Assembly: GCF_000974425.1 (NCBI RefSeq)
Contig: NZ_CP010429.1
Location: 3,038,001-3,102,000 of the forward strand
Reading direction: 5' to 3'
DNA: 64,000 nucleotides
Source of the DNA: Spirosoma radiotolerans
GTDB taxonomy: Bacteria > Bacteroidota > Bacteroidia > Cytophagales > Spirosomataceae
Shown here: positions 7,739 through 16,691 of the stretch, piece after piece
Layout: each line of letters starts with the position of its first letter
How positions within the stretch are numbered: position 1 is the first letter of the stretch
Notes under the pieces: generated by a model
Database searches by the model: none
Told to the model about the DNA's origin: nothing
Seen by the model: only the letters and a program-made list of their open reading frames with translations
Program-made: the position numbers and the translations under genes

Positions 7739-8317
7739 TTAATCAATTTTTTTGTCAATGGCGTTGATGCTTTCCATATGCTTTTGCAGCGTAGGCAGGG
7801 TTTTTGCCGCAAAGCTTTTCACCGCTGGGTTTGCTTTCTCGTCTTCGGCCGTCTTCTTAAACAAGTCGATATCTTCTTTGTGATCATCGACCATCATGCT
7901 TACATATTTCTTATCGAACTCAGCGCCCGATAATTTGGCCATCTCGTTCACGTGCTTTTGCTCGTCTTCACCGAGCGTAGTGGGCAGGGTAATGTTTTGC
8001 GTAGCGGCTATGGTTTTGAGTTCTTCATTGGCTTTTGAGTGATCTTTCACCATCATCGCCCCAAATTCTTTTACATCCTTACTCTGGGCTTTTTCCTCCG
8101 CCAGTCGACCCAGTTCTACTTCCAGCATGCCTCCATTGGCGGCTTTCACCGCAAACTCATTGGTGTCTTCCGTCTGACCAGTGCCGGCATCTTCTTTCGC
8201 GTCATTGGCATTCTCTGCGTGTTCAACGCTGTCATCACTTTCTTTCTTCTTGTCGCTGCAAGCCTGAAAACTCAGGGTGCTGATGGCGAGTAGCAGGAGC
8301 AAACTTACTTTTTTCAT
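7739..8317 (-). CDS. DUF4142 lipoprotein
   Basis: 192 residues from ATG 8317. MKKVSLLLLLAISTLSFQAC is a lipoprotein signal with Cys20 as the lipidation site, so the protein should be anchored in the periplasm or outer membrane. Residues ~20-55 are acidic and disordered. The rest is the DUF4142 four-helix, ferritin-like domain: FAVKAANGGMLEVELGRLA, GAMMVKDHSKANEEL and MVDDHKEDIDLFKK carry the characteristic His/Glu/Asp positions. DUF4142 proteins are common in soil bacteria and linked to stress, with no settled activity. An upstream in-frame start at 8428 is rejected because the signal peptide begins at 8317. Confidence 0.9.
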   Translation of the reverse strand: MKKVSLLLLLAISTLSFQACSDKKKESDDSVEHAENANDAKEDAGTGQTEDTNEFAVKAANGGMLEVELGRLAEEKAQSKDVKEFGAMMVKDHSKANEELKTIAATQNITLPTTLGEDEQKHVNEMAKLSGAEFDKKYVSMMVDDHKEDIDLFKKTAEDEKANPAVKSFAAKTLPTLQKHMESINAIDKKID

Positions 8318-8416
8318 AACGTGATTGATGTTTAGTGAACCATTAGTAAGAACCATTTTTGACCCATTAGGTTTTGAGCGAATCGAAGAGCTGGAATTTC
8401 TGGACAAAATTCTGTG

Positions 8417-8429
8417 TTTGTTAGACAAA
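8417..8429. promoter_or_regulatory. candidate operator of the RES/Xre operon
   Basis: TTTGT-TAG-ACAAA is a dyad just upstream of the TATGTTTG element at 8435-8442, in the promoter spacer. Xre-type antitoxins of this class usually repress their own operon by binding such dyads. The assignment to this antitoxin is inferred. Confidence 0.4.
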
Positions 8430-8434
8430 TTTCC

Positions 8435-8442
8435 TATGTTTG
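8435..8442 (+). promoter_or_regulatory. TAnnTTTG promoter element of the toxin-antitoxin operon
   Basis: TATGTTTG ends four bases before the antitoxin ATG (8447), the same spacing seen at hisS. This implies a leaderless transcript. Confidence 0.5.
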
Positions 8443-8446
8443 TTCC

Positions 8447-8830
8447 ATGATTTTATCCGATCGCATATCACTCGTTTTTCTGGCGCTCAAAGGCGTTCCG
8501 GCCACCCGTTTCTTCGAGATCGCCGATCTAACCGGCTATAAACGGGAGCACCTGGCTGAGGTGTTCGATACATCGCTCAAGACATTTCAGCGGTACGAGC
8601 GCGAGAAAAAAAGCCTTAATCCCCAGGACAGTGAAAAGGTGCTCAAAATCATGGCGCTTTTCCAGACGGGTGAATCCGTGTTTGGTACGGCGGATTCGTT
8701 TCGGCGCTGGATGGATAAACCCGCCTATGGGCTGGGGAATCAGATTCCTTTCGACCTGCTGCATACCTCAGGCGGTATCGACTTGGTGATGGATGAACTC
8801 ACCCGAATTGAATACGGAGACCTGGCTTAA
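8447..8830 (+). CDS. Xre/MbcA/ParS-family antitoxin of a RES toxin
   Basis: 127 residues. The N-terminal half is an Xre-like helix-turn-helix (YKREHLAEVFDTSLKTFQRY). The C-terminal half is the toxin-binding region (LKIMALFQTGESVFG and FRRWMDKPAYGLG, typical of the former DUF2384 group). It should neutralise the RES toxin encoded immediately downstream and repress the operon. The stop and the toxin start overlap as TAATG, so translation is coupled. I choose ATG 8447 over an upstream GTG at 8414, because the promoter element lies between them. Confidence 0.9.
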   Translation: MILSDRISLVFLALKGVPATRFFEIADLTGYKREHLAEVFDTSLKTFQRYEREKKSLNPQDSEKVLKIMALFQTGESVFGTADSFRRWMDKPAYGLGNQIPFDLLHTSGGIDLVMDELTRIEYGDLA

Positions 8831-9279
8831 TGCTCGTTTATCGAATCACGAAAGCAATGTATGCCGACCGGCTGGTTGCGTCTGGTGGGGCGGCCCGCTG
8901 GAATAGCCGGGGGCAATTTGTCATTTATACCGCTGCCACCCGGGCACTCGCCTGCCTGGAGAACGTTGTTCATCGGGGAAGTGAAGGGTTGTCGAGCACG
9001 TTTCGGGTGATGGTTATCGACATACCGGATACCTTGCGAATCGAACCAATAGACCCTCAAACACTGCCCGTAGACTGGGTTGATTATCAGCAATATAAGA
9101 TCTGTCAGCCGATAGGAGGGGAGTGGCTGAGCAGTTACCGTTCTGCTGTATTGCGGGTACCGTCAGCCATTATTCCGAATGAATGGAATTATCTCTTAAA
9201 TCCTGCCCATCCTGATTTCTCCAGCATTCGTTTGGTGCAGACAGAGCCCTTTATTTTTGATCCCAGGATTAAAGAGTAG
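8830..9279 (+). CDS. RES-domain toxin (NAD+-degrading family)
   Basis: 149 residues, the usual length. RES toxins are ADP-ribosyltransferase-like enzymes that deplete NAD+ (shown for MbcT) or modify a metabolic enzyme (ParT). The family residues are present: Arg5 in VYRI, the RWN motif at Arg23-Asn25, Tyr33 in VIYTA, and Glu44 in ACLENVVH. It overlaps the antitoxin stop by one base. The frame is intact, so the pair is probably functional. No phage or integron signature surrounds it. Confidence 0.92.
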   Translation: MLVYRITKAMYADRLVASGGAARWNSRGQFVIYTAATRALACLENVVHRGSEGLSSTFRVMVIDIPDTLRIEPIDPQTLPVDWVDYQQYKICQPIGGEWLSSYRSAVLRVPSAIIPNEWNYLLNPAHPDFSSIRLVQTEPFIFDPRIKE

Positions 9280-9590
9280 GTTGGTTTATGGGTATCCGTG
9301 TACGCAAAACCGGCTCCTGAGTGCGCTCCGGAATAGCCTAACCGGCAACGCGTCAGGGGTCTGTGTTTTAGTTGAAATAGAATTGTATTTCATTTAGATG
9401 ATGCTGGCGACAGAATACGCCATTTCTTTCCAACAAAAGAGACGTTTCTGTGGCTCCGTTAAGCCCAATAGGCGCGATTTTAAGGGATTATTTCTCTTTT
9501 CTCCTGAAAATTTTGTATATTTGTCTATAGAGCGGTTTACGCGCAGTGTGTAAGCCAGAATAGTAATTTTCTGCGAAACTCATTTGTCAC
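9280..9590. other. 311-bp intergenic region before gyrA
   Basis: No gene is visible. It holds the gyrA promoter element (9516-9523) and a ~67-nt leader. No convincing terminator for the toxin operon was found. Confidence 0.5.
9516..9523 (+). promoter_or_regulatory. TAnnTTTG promoter element of gyrA
   Basis: TATATTTG, 67 bp upstream of the gyrA ATG, matches the Bacteroidota -7 consensus. Confidence 0.55.
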
Positions 9591-12107
9591 ATGGCGGACG
9601 AAACTCCCGACCTCGAAACTCCCAGTAATATCATTCCCATTAACATTGAAGACGAAATGCGGGGTGCGTACATTGATTACTCGATGTCCGTTATCATCTC
9701 GCGTGCGTTGCCCGATGTTCGTGACGGGCTGAAGCCTGTTCACCGCCGGGTCTTGTTCGGTATGGCAGAATTGGGGGTGAACTATAATAAGCCTCACAAA
9801 AAATCGGCCCGTATCGTTGGTGAGGTACTGGGTAAATATCACCCGCATGGCGATTCATCGGTCTATGATACCATGGTTCGTATGGCGCAGGATTGGTCGC
9901 TGCGGTATCCACTCGTGGATGGACAGGGTAATTTTGGTTCGATCGACGGCGACTCTCCGGCAGCTATGCGCTATACCGAAGCCCGTCTGAAACGCATCGC
10001 CGACGAACTACTGACTGATATTTATAAAGAGACGGTTGATTTTCAGGGGAACTTCGATGATTCTCTGCTGGAACCGACTGTCATGCCCGCCAAACTACCG
10101 AACTTACTGTTAAACGGTTCGTCGGGTATCGCCGTTGGGATGGCCACGAATATGGCTCCGCATAACCTCACGGAAGTAGTCGATGGTATTCTGGCCTATC
10201 TGGAAAACTATGACATTACAGTTGAGGAACTGATGCAGTTTGTCAAGGCGCCGGACTTTCCGACGGGAGCGACGATCTACGGAATGGAAGGGGTTAAGTC
10301 AGCTTTCCTGACGGGTCGTGGGCGCGTTGTTATGCGGGCCCATGCGACGATTGAAGAAAATCGGGGCAAGACTCAGATTATCGTCACGGATGTACCCTAC
10401 ATGGTCAACAAGGCCGTCATGCTTGAAAAGACGGCGGAACTCATCAACGACAAGAAGATCGAAGGCATCACCGCTTTCCGGGATGAATCGGACCGCGACG
10501 GTCTACGGGTCGTTTACGACCTGCGGAAAGATGCCATCCCAAACGTTGTCCTAAATAACCTCTACAAGCACACCGCGTTACAGTCGTCGTTCAGCATCAA
10601 CAACGTTGCCCTGGTCAAAGGGCGCCCGATGATGCTGAATCTGAAAGACATGATGAAGTATTACGTCGAGCATCGGTTCGAGGTTATTACCCGTCGTACG
10701 CAGTATGAATTGCGCGAGGCTGAAAAACGGGCGCATATCCTGGAGGGTCTGTTAATTGCGCTGGATAACATCGACGCCGTTATTGATCTGATCCGTTCCT
10801 CACGCGATCCGGAAATAGCCCGAACCGGCCTCATGGCGCGGTTTAGTCTGAGCGATCTGCAGGCGAAAGCCATCCTGGAAATGCGCTTACAGCGTCTGAC
10901 GGGTCTGGAGCGGGACAAACTGCAGGCTGAGTACGACGAGCTTATGAAAGAAATCGCTGACCTGAAAGAAATCCTGGCCAGTGAAGAGCGCAAACGGCAA
11001 GTAATCCGGGAAGAACTTACCGACATTCGCGCCCGCTACGGCGACGAACGGCGGACGGAGATCAACGCCCTTGGGGACGGAAACATCAGTGACCTGTCGC
11101 TGATTGCCGATGAGGACATGGTGATTACCATTTCGCACGAAGGGTATATCAAGCGGACACCGACCACCGAATACCGGTCACAGGGTCGGGGAGGAGTAGG
11201 CGCTAAGGCAGCTGCTTCGAAAGAAGAGGACTTCACGGAGCACCTGTTCACGGCAACTATGCACAACACGCTGCTGGCGTTTACCCAAAAAGGACGCTTG
11301 TACTGGTTGCCTGTTTATGAACTTCCCGAAGGTTCCCGGCTGTCGAAAGGTCGGCCACTCGCTAATTTTATTAATATCGAGTCGGACGATAAAGTCCGGG
11401 CGGTCATTAACGTGACAGACCTGAAGAATGAGGACTATATCAACAATAATTACATTGTGATGTGTACCCGCAACGGGACCATCAAGAAAACCATGCTGGA
11501 GGCTTACTCCCGTCCCCGTCAGAACGGCATCATTGCGATCACGATCGATGAGGATGATCAGTTGCTCGGGGTGTGTATGACCAATGGCGATAATGACATT
11601 GTCATCGCGTCCAGTGCGGGCAAAGCTGTACGCTTCCATGAAAGTCGGGTTCGGCCAATGGGACGGACAGCCGCAGGTGTACGGGGTATTTCCCTGGATG
11701 AAGAAGATGCCACCGATCATGTGGTTGGCATGGTGTGTATCTCGTCGGCTGATGCACAATTGCTGGTTGTATCGCAGAATGGGTATGGAAAACGTTCCGA
11801 TATCGAGGAGTACCGGATTACCAATCGGGGGGCCAAAGGGGTGGGTACGCTCAAAGTAACCGAGAAAGTAGGGCGCCTGGTTGCCGTGCTGGATGTGGCG
11901 GATACGGATGACCTGATGATCATCAACAAGTCGGGTATCGCCATCCGGACTCCAGTGGAGGCTATCAGCGTTATTGGCCGGAATACCCAGGGGGTTCGAC
12001 TCATCAAGTTAAATGAAGGGGATGAAATATCGTCGGTAACCAAAATCAAACGGGAAGAAGGAGAGGAGCTGATCGCTGCTGAGCCGGAGCCCGCTGTTGT
12101 CGACTAG
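9591..12107 (+). CDS. gyrA: DNA gyrase subunit A
   Basis: The breakage-reunion subunit of gyrase, which introduces negative supercoils with GyrB. Of 838 residues, ~1-500 are the catalytic domain: [11 protein letters not shown], the quinolone region [11 protein letters not shown] with Ser89 and Asp93 in the susceptible state, and [10 protein letters not shown] with catalytic Tyr128. The C-terminal ~320 residues are the six-bladed DNA-wrapping domain, and the GyrA-box-like QGRGGVGAK marks it as gyrase rather than topoisomerase IV. It ends in an acidic tail ([13 protein letters not shown]). gyrB is not in this window. A ParC-like paralogue is encoded at 51-54 kb. Confidence 0.97.
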   Translation: MADETPDLETPSNIIPINIEDEMRGAYIDYSMSVIISRALPDVRDGLKPVHRRVLFGMAELGVNYNKPHKKSARIVGEVLGKYHPHGDSSVYDTMVRMAQDWSLRYPLVDGQGNFGSIDGDSPAAMRYTEARLKRIADELLTDIYKETVDFQGNFDDSLLEPTVMPAKLPNLLLNGSSGIAVGMATNMAPHNLTEVVDGILAYLENYDITVEELMQFVKAPDFPTGATIYGMEGVKSAFLTGRGRVVMRAHATIEENRGKTQIIVTDVPYMVNKAVMLEKTAELINDKKIEGITAFRDESDRDGLRVVYDLRKDAIPNVVLNNLYKHTALQSSFSINNVALVKGRPMMLNLKDMMKYYVEHRFEVITRRTQYELREAEKRAHILEGLLIALDNIDAVIDLIRSSRDPEIARTGLMARFSLSDLQAKAILEMRLQRLTGLERDKLQAEYDELMKEIADLKEILASEERKRQVIREELTDIRARYGDERRTEINALGDGNISDLSLIADEDMVITISHEGYIKRTPTTEYRSQGRGGVGAKAAASKEEDFTEHLFTATMHNTLLAFTQKGRLYWLPVYELPEGSRLSKGRPLANFINIESDDKVRAVINVTDLKNEDYINNNYIVMCTRNGTIKKTMLEAYSRPRQNGIIAITIDEDDQLLGVCMTNGDNDIVIASSAGKAVRFHESRVRPMGRTAAGVRGISLDEEDATDHVVGMVCISSADAQLLVVSQNGYGKRSDIEEYRITNRGAKGVGTLKVTEKVGRLVAVLDVADTDDLMIINKSGIAIRTPVEAISVIGRNTQGVRLIKLNEGDEISSVTKIKREEGEELIAAEPEPAVVD

Positions 12108-12123
12108 TCAGTCTATAACATAA

Positions 12124-12168
12124 TTTGAGCCGCCTGGGCTGATCAACCAATCAGTCAGGCGGCTCAAA
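12124..12168 (+). terminator. gyrA terminator hairpin
   Basis: TTTGAGCCGCCT / AGGCGGCTCAAA with extended pairing (12124-12143 / 12150-12168), 17 bp after the gyrA stop. Confidence 0.65.
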
Positions 12169-12248
12169 CATTTTAAGGCGGGTCATGCTTATACAGTCAG
12201 ATTCCGTAATTTCGTTTCTTAATAAGAAAACACAACCCCAGTTTACAC

Positions 12249-13694
12249 ATGAAACAAGTTTTTGTAATTCTCGCTGCATGTCTCCTGACCACAGGAGTAT
12301 ATGCCCAGGCACAGCAAGGTAATACGGCGGCAGATCTTGCCATGGAAACCTCAAAGAAGGAAAAGGAGAAAAGCGATAAGGACATTACCGATGCCAAAGC
12401 GTCCGCTAAAGCCAGTACGTGGATGGATCGGGCCAAGATTTATGAAAATATTGCTTCCAGTGGATTTATGAAAATAGATTCTTCGGCAGCAACGGTTGCG
12501 TATGATTCCTTCAAGAAGGTAATTGAATTGGATAAGGACAAAAAGGGTGGTCCGGGTAAATTGGCAAAAGAAGCCGAAGAGGCTTTGAAAGCGCCCGTGA
12601 TGGCAACGGCTTTTATGCAGCAGGGGGTGGCTAAGTTTCAGTCCAAGAACTACGCTGATGCCATGAAAGCCATGTCGATAGCAGGGGATATTAACCCAAA
12701 GGACACCTTAGCGCCATTGTACACGGCTATCGCGGCTCAACAAATCAAAGATAACGCCACGGCGAAGACCCAACTGGAGAAATACATCGCTGGCGGGGGA
12801 AAAGATGCGGCTATTTACGGTTCGTTGGCGATGTTGTATCGCGGAGATAACGAGATTGACAAAGCCCTGGCTGCGTTGGACAAAGGCATCGCCCTGGCCC
12901 CAACCAACAAGGATCTGGCTAACGAGAAGATCAATATCATGCTCTCGTCGAACCGGATGGATGAAGCCATCACGGGCATGAAAGCGATGGTTGAGAAAGA
13001 TCCTAACAACGTGCAGAACCTGGTCAACCTATCGATTGTCTACAATAATATTGCTCACAAATCGGATGAGGAAATGCGGAAGCTGGAGGGAGACTCCAAG
13101 AAAGGAGGCAATACCGCCAAGCAATTAGCAGATGGTAAAAGCATCATTGATGCGTACAACAGCGAGATCGCCCGATTGACGGCCAGCATCAAAAAGACGC
13201 CAAAGCCTGAGTTGAAACGGCAGTTGGCAGATGTTCAGAAACGACTGGCGGAACAAAAAGTGGAAGTTGCCAAATTGGAAGCCGATGCTAAAGCTGCCGC
13301 AGCTGGTGCTGCCGGTGCAACAGATAGTGCAAAACGGTTAGCTGAACTCAAACAGGTGCAAAAAGAAAACCTGACCCAAGAGAAGACATACCTGGATAAA
13401 GCACTGGCTATTGACCCCAATAACTACGATGCCAATTTCAATACGGCTGTTTTCATTTTTAATGAAGCGGTAGAAATGAAGCGTGGTGTCGATCGGATGG
13501 ACATGGCCGAGTATAGCAAGAATGGTAAAGAACTGGATGGTAAGGTTTGTGGTAAATTCAAGCAGTCACTACCATATTTTACTAAGGCAAAGTCGATTAA
13601 AGATGAGGCTGATGTAAATGAAAACCTGACGAATCTGCAGAATATCCTGAAGCAGTACGAGGAGAAAAAAATCGAGTGTATCGAAAGCAAATAA
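12249..13694 (+). CDS. exported TPR protein with coiled coil
   Basis: 481 residues with a signal peptide (MKQVFVILAACLLTTGVYAQ, cleavage after AQA or AYAQ). Residues ~100-260 carry TPR-like repeats (AKFQSKNYADAMKAM, KALAALDKGIALAPTNKDLA). Residues ~300-365 are a charged, Ala/Lys-rich coiled coil (KRLAEQKVEVAKLEADAK). A last TPR-like segment (LDKALAIDPNNYDANFN) follows. Such proteins are common periplasmic scaffolds in Bacteroidota, with no enzymatic motif. It lies 141 bp after gyrA with a terminator between, so probably has its own promoter. Confidence 0.85.
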   Translation: MKQVFVILAACLLTTGVYAQAQQGNTAADLAMETSKKEKEKSDKDITDAKASAKASTWMDRAKIYENIASSGFMKIDSSAATVAYDSFKKVIELDKDKKGGPGKLAKEAEEALKAPVMATAFMQQGVAKFQSKNYADAMKAMSIAGDINPKDTLAPLYTAIAAQQIKDNATAKTQLEKYIAGGGKDAAIYGSLAMLYRGDNEIDKALAALDKGIALAPTNKDLANEKINIMLSSNRMDEAITGMKAMVEKDPNNVQNLVNLSIVYNNIAHKSDEEMRKLEGDSKKGGNTAKQLADGKSIIDAYNSEIARLTASIKKTPKPELKRQLADVQKRLAEQKVEVAKLEADAKAAAAGAAGATDSAKRLAELKQVQKENLTQEKTYLDKALAIDPNNYDANFNTAVFIFNEAVEMKRGVDRMDMAEYSKNGKELDGKVCGKFKQSLPYFTKAKSIKDEADVNENLTNLQNILKQYEEKKIECIESK

Positions 13695-13697
13695 GGT

Positions 13698-13732
13698 AAT
13701 AGGGTTGGTGCTGCAAGGTGCCGACCCTATTT
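13698..13732 (+). terminator. terminator of the TPR gene
   Basis: AATAGGGTTGGTGC / GTGCCGACCCTATT (13698-13711 / 13719-13732), two G-T pairs, starting 4 bp after the stop and followed by TTAATAATT. Confidence 0.6.
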
Positions 13733-13783
13733 AATAATTACTTTACTTAACATAATATAAATTATATAACAAAATTGACTGGG

Positions 13784-13815
13784 TAATCCACAGACTTATT
13801 CACAACTTATCCACG
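13784..13815 (+). promoter_or_regulatory. three tandem DnaA-box-like 9-mers
   Basis: TAATCCACA (13784-13792), TTATTCACA (13796-13804) and TTATCCACG (13807-13815) each differ from the DnaA consensus TTATCCACA at one position. They lie in the same orientation with starts 12 and 11 bp apart, directly beside a ~45-bp AT-rich stretch. Confidence 0.45.
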
Positions 13816-14249
13816 TGGAACACTAAAGCATTGCTTTACAAGGAGTTAGGTAGTTTTGGGCCTGAAATAGGGCTCTAAACGCTCAAAATCGATGTTTTTA
13901 GGTAGAGATGATGCGGTATCGATGCGAATAAATATAGCCTGTGAAGGTTTCAATTCTGGTAAACATACTAATAGAGAATAAAAACAGACTTCACCTTTTA
14001 CTAGACGTACCAACGTATAGCCTGTCTATTATATAAACTAAAACCACAAACTCAACTGGTTGCTTTATCGGAAGCAGCGTTGAGTAGCTGGGCTGACCGA
14101 AATAAGCCAATCAACGTATCTGGTTTTATAAAATGATCCATTCTACCATACTTAAGCTATAGTCCGACACGAATGGGCCTGAACCATTCGGTTGATGAAA
14201 CGGCAGTGAAGTTACGGCCACCAGTTTTGTAACGGCCTTCAGCGCATAC

Positions 14250-14419
14250 GATACCAAAGCGTTTAGGCTATAGAGGCCGACTTCACAAATTGGCTGGTCA
14301 GTTTGCATACAGACGAGCCGATATTAAGACGTTTGATACCAAAGCGTTTAGGCTATAGAGGCCGACTTCACAAATTGGCTGGTCAGTTTGCATACAGACG
14401 AGCCGATATTAAGACGTTT
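14250..14419. repeat. exact 85-bp tandem duplication
   Basis: 14250-14334 and 14335-14419 are identical over 85 bp, starting GATACCAAAG and ending AAGACGTTT. The core AAATTGGCTGGT recurs once more at about 14449. The identity implies a recent duplication. Confidence 0.9.
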
Positions 14420-14690
14420 TATACATCAGTGCTTACAGTAATCTGTAAAATTGGCTGGTTAGATGGCAGCCAGAAAAATGGGAATACCTCCTATTGTTAA
14501 GAAATAAAAATGCCCTTTGGAAAGCTTTGTATTGCCGATCTCTGTGTTGCTATAACTACAAACTATCAGGGGAACGTAGGAAGTCAATACCACTACACTA
14601 GCACCTCAGGTAGGTTGATCCAACACCAGTCCCATTCCCAAACGATCTTTACCTGGGGAGTTAGTTACCCATTGGGCAAAAGAACCTTTC

Positions 14691-15206
14691 CTAATGAGAG
14701 GGCATGTACTCTTTAAAGGAGCCGTCTGTATAAAAGATCAGAATGCGCTCTACCTTTTTATCAGCACTAACGACAGGACTAATCGCCGATTCAACTTGAC
14801 CAGCCAGTGTATCAACGGGCGCCTGGCTCTGAATATGGACCGGGGGTATCTCATTCCGCTGGCTTCGGATGCCGGGCGACGGGTTTGCATAGGAAACAGA
14901 GGAGGCTGGTTGTACCGGGCTAAAGCGCTCGGTACGTTCGACCACAGGACGTGACTGATTACGGTTGCCGTAGCCTGACGAAACAGATTGATTTACCTGT
15001 TGACTTTCTTCTTCCATGATCCACTCGTAACCAAGCTCCGGAAATCGACGTATAATCTTTTGAATGATATCGAAACTTGGGCGATTGCGTCCCGATAAAA
15101 TATGCGATATACTGGATCGTTGAACTCCGATTTCATCCGCGAAATATGATGGAGTTAAATTTTTGTCCAATAAGATCTGTTTAATTTTGTCATTTATGTT
15201 CATCAT
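14691..15206 (-). CDS. Xre-type helix-turn-helix regulator with C-terminal tail
   Basis: 171 residues. Residues 4-60 form an Xre-like HTH (NLTPSYFADEIGVQRSSISH, then ILSGRNRPSFDIIQKI). Residues ~65-145 are a flexible Ser/Gln/Pro-rich stretch. The last ~20 residues (KVERILIFYTDGSFKEYMP) look like a small conserved strand motif that might bind a partner. It is probably a DNA-binding transcription factor. It is transcribed the same way as dapD but separated by a terminator, and it has its own TAnnTTTG element. Two ATG codons (15206 and 15203) are adjacent; either could be used. Confidence 0.82.
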   Translation of the reverse strand: MMNINDKIKQILLDKNLTPSYFADEIGVQRSSISHILSGRNRPSFDIIQKIIRRFPELGYEWIMEEESQQVNQSVSSGYGNRNQSRPVVERTERFSPVQPASSVSYANPSPGIRSQRNEIPPVHIQSQAPVDTLAGQVESAISPVVSADKKVERILIFYTDGSFKEYMPSH

Positions 15207-15237
15207 ACAATTGATAACAGTAGCAGGTGAATTAGTA

Positions 15238-15245
15238 CAAATATA
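15238..15245 (-). promoter_or_regulatory. TAnnTTTG promoter element of the Xre-type regulator
   Basis: TATATTTG on the minus strand, 31 bp before the ATG. A dyad TTGTAA-T-TTACAA (15265-15277) lies ~20 bp further upstream and could be an operator. Confidence 0.5.
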
Positions 15246-15284
15246 AATTTAATACTGATTGTTTCTTGTAATTTACAAAATAAA

Positions 15285-15310
15285 ATAGCCACATCAGATG
15301 ATGTGGCTAT
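15285..15310 (-). terminator. dapD terminator
   Basis: ATAGCCACATCA / TGATGTGGCTAT (15285-15296 / 15299-15310), perfect 12-bp arms, followed on the minus strand by TTTTATTTTG. Confidence 0.8.
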
Positions 15311-15370
15311 GTAAACTTCACAAATGTATTTAATTGTGTATAATTACAAATGTGTATTGGGTGTTATCTG

Positions 15371-16186
15371 TTAAACCGATACACTGTTTTCCCGAAGTGC
15401 ATCATTGAGTGATGTTTTCAGATCAGTGGATTCTTTTCGTTGCCCGATTATTATTGCGCAAGGTACATGAAATTCTCCCGCGGGAAATTGTTTAGCATAG
15501 CTTCCGGGAATCACTACTGAATTAGCAGGAACAAATCCTTTATACTCCACCGGTTTAGCACCCGTTACGTCAATAATTTTTGATGAGCCTGTGATAGTAA
15601 CACCGGCTCCTAATACGGCTCGCTTTCCAATGTGGGCTCCTTCAACAACAATGCAGCGCGAGCCAATAAAGGCACCATCCTCGACAATGACGGGTGCAGC
15701 CTGGGGTGGCTCAAGGACACCACCTATTCCGACGCCCCCACTCAGATGGACATCTTTGCCAATCTGAGCACAACTCCCAACCGTTGCCCAAGTGTCAACC
15801 ATTGTTCGCTCATCTACATAGGCGCCGATGTTGACATACGACGGCATCAGAATTACCCCCGGTGCTTGGTAAGAACCAAACCGGGCTACAGCTGGTGGGA
15901 CCGCTCTAACTTTAGCTTCTGCAAAATTAGTTTTCAGTGGGATCTTGTCGTTGAACGTAAAAATGCCTACTTCTTCGGTCTTCATTTGTTGACTAACGAA
16001 GTAAAGAAGAATCGCTTTTTTTACCCACTCATGTACAGTCCAGTTGTCGGATCCGGTTATGGGTGGAGAGGCTACTCGGAGTTCTCCCCTATCTAATTGA
16101 TTTATTACGTCTTTAATTAGTTGGATGGATTCTGGTTCTGAAAGCAGTTCCCGGTTAGTCCAAATTTCGTCAATTCTTTCGTTCAT
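15371..16186 (-). CDS. dapD: 2,3,4,5-tetrahydropyridine-2,6-dicarboxylate N-succinyltransferase
   Basis: Uses succinyl-CoA to succinylate tetrahydrodipicolinate in the succinylase branch of lysine and meso-diaminopimelate synthesis. The 271-residue length is normal. The N-terminal ~100 residues form the helical domain. Then comes the left-handed beta-helix of hexapeptide repeats (MPSYVNIGAYVDERTMVDTW, SCAQIGKDVHLSGGVGIGGV, DGAFIGSRCIVVEGAHIG). FVPANSVVIPGSYAKQFP near the end is the coenzyme A region. It stands alone here, with no other dap gene in view, and ends at a strong terminator. Confidence 0.96.
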   Translation of the reverse strand: MNERIDEIWTNRELLSEPESIQLIKDVINQLDRGELRVASPPITGSDNWTVHEWVKKAILLYFVSQQMKTEEVGIFTFNDKIPLKTNFAEAKVRAVPPAVARFGSYQAPGVILMPSYVNIGAYVDERTMVDTWATVGSCAQIGKDVHLSGGVGIGGVLEPPQAAPVIVEDGAFIGSRCIVVEGAHIGKRAVLGAGVTITGSSKIIDVTGAKPVEYKGFVPANSVVIPGSYAKQFPAGEFHVPCAIIIGQRKESTDLKTSLNDALRENSVSV

Positions 16187-16691
16187 TTACTTAAAGTAAT
16201 AGTTTATACTTAGGTATATAACTAATTGAATATTAGGGAAGTAATTTTTACGACCAAATATTATATTGTTATATAACGATATTATAAACGGGTGGCATTT
16301 CCGTTTTTTCAAAGGTAATACGAAGACATGTATAGTTGAAATATAACAGCTCAAATAATTTGAAACTCCACAAGGGCCAAGGGCATGGCTTTGGATCTTA
16401 CCACCAGCCGAACGGTTTTATCGACGCATCAGGTTTAGGTTGTTAGGCCTGCTCCTTTTTAATCGCTTATCCCTAGCATGAAATGAGCCATGCTGTTTCT
16501 GATCGGTAAGGTTCTGGCCAGATACCAAACACTCGGTAGACGAACCTTGCTCCTCTGTTGTTGTAAACTGGTCACTCAAAATTTTAGTAGTATTGATTAA
16601 TTCAGTAAAATGGTTCTACTATTTATGAGCAAAAGAAAAATGGGTAATTCTATATGGATAAAGCAAAAACTGAGCCGATGTAAAAAGGATG

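Larger units (their letters stand above)
13733..14690. other. gene-free AT-rich region with DnaA-box-like sites and a tandem duplication
   Basis: About 960 bp in which I find no convincing gene; short frames here have no family resemblance. The left end is very AT-rich (13733-13778) and followed by three DnaA-box-like 9-mers (13784-13815). An exact 85-bp duplication lies at 14250-14419. The middle may contain eroded coding sequence, but I cannot name a parent. Confidence 0.6.

Noticed and set aside
14040..14240. transposase remnant
   Set aside because: A few short phrases look suggestive in translation, but no frame is long enough to assign to an IS family.
14250..14419. CRISPR-like array
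   Set aside because: Only two copies, unit 85 bp, no spacers and no cas genes.
14510..14716. 68-codon plus-strand frame beside the Xre-type regulator
   Set aside because: Overlaps the regulator's 3' end, has no domain and no promoter.
15312..15356. riboswitch or leader before the Xre-type regulator
   Set aside because: Only two short direct repeats (ACAAATGT); no conserved aptamer structure is recognisable.
16418..16615. start-less minus-strand open stretch between dapD and gapA
   Set aside because: No start codon and no match I know; it may be an eroded remnant but cannot be named.
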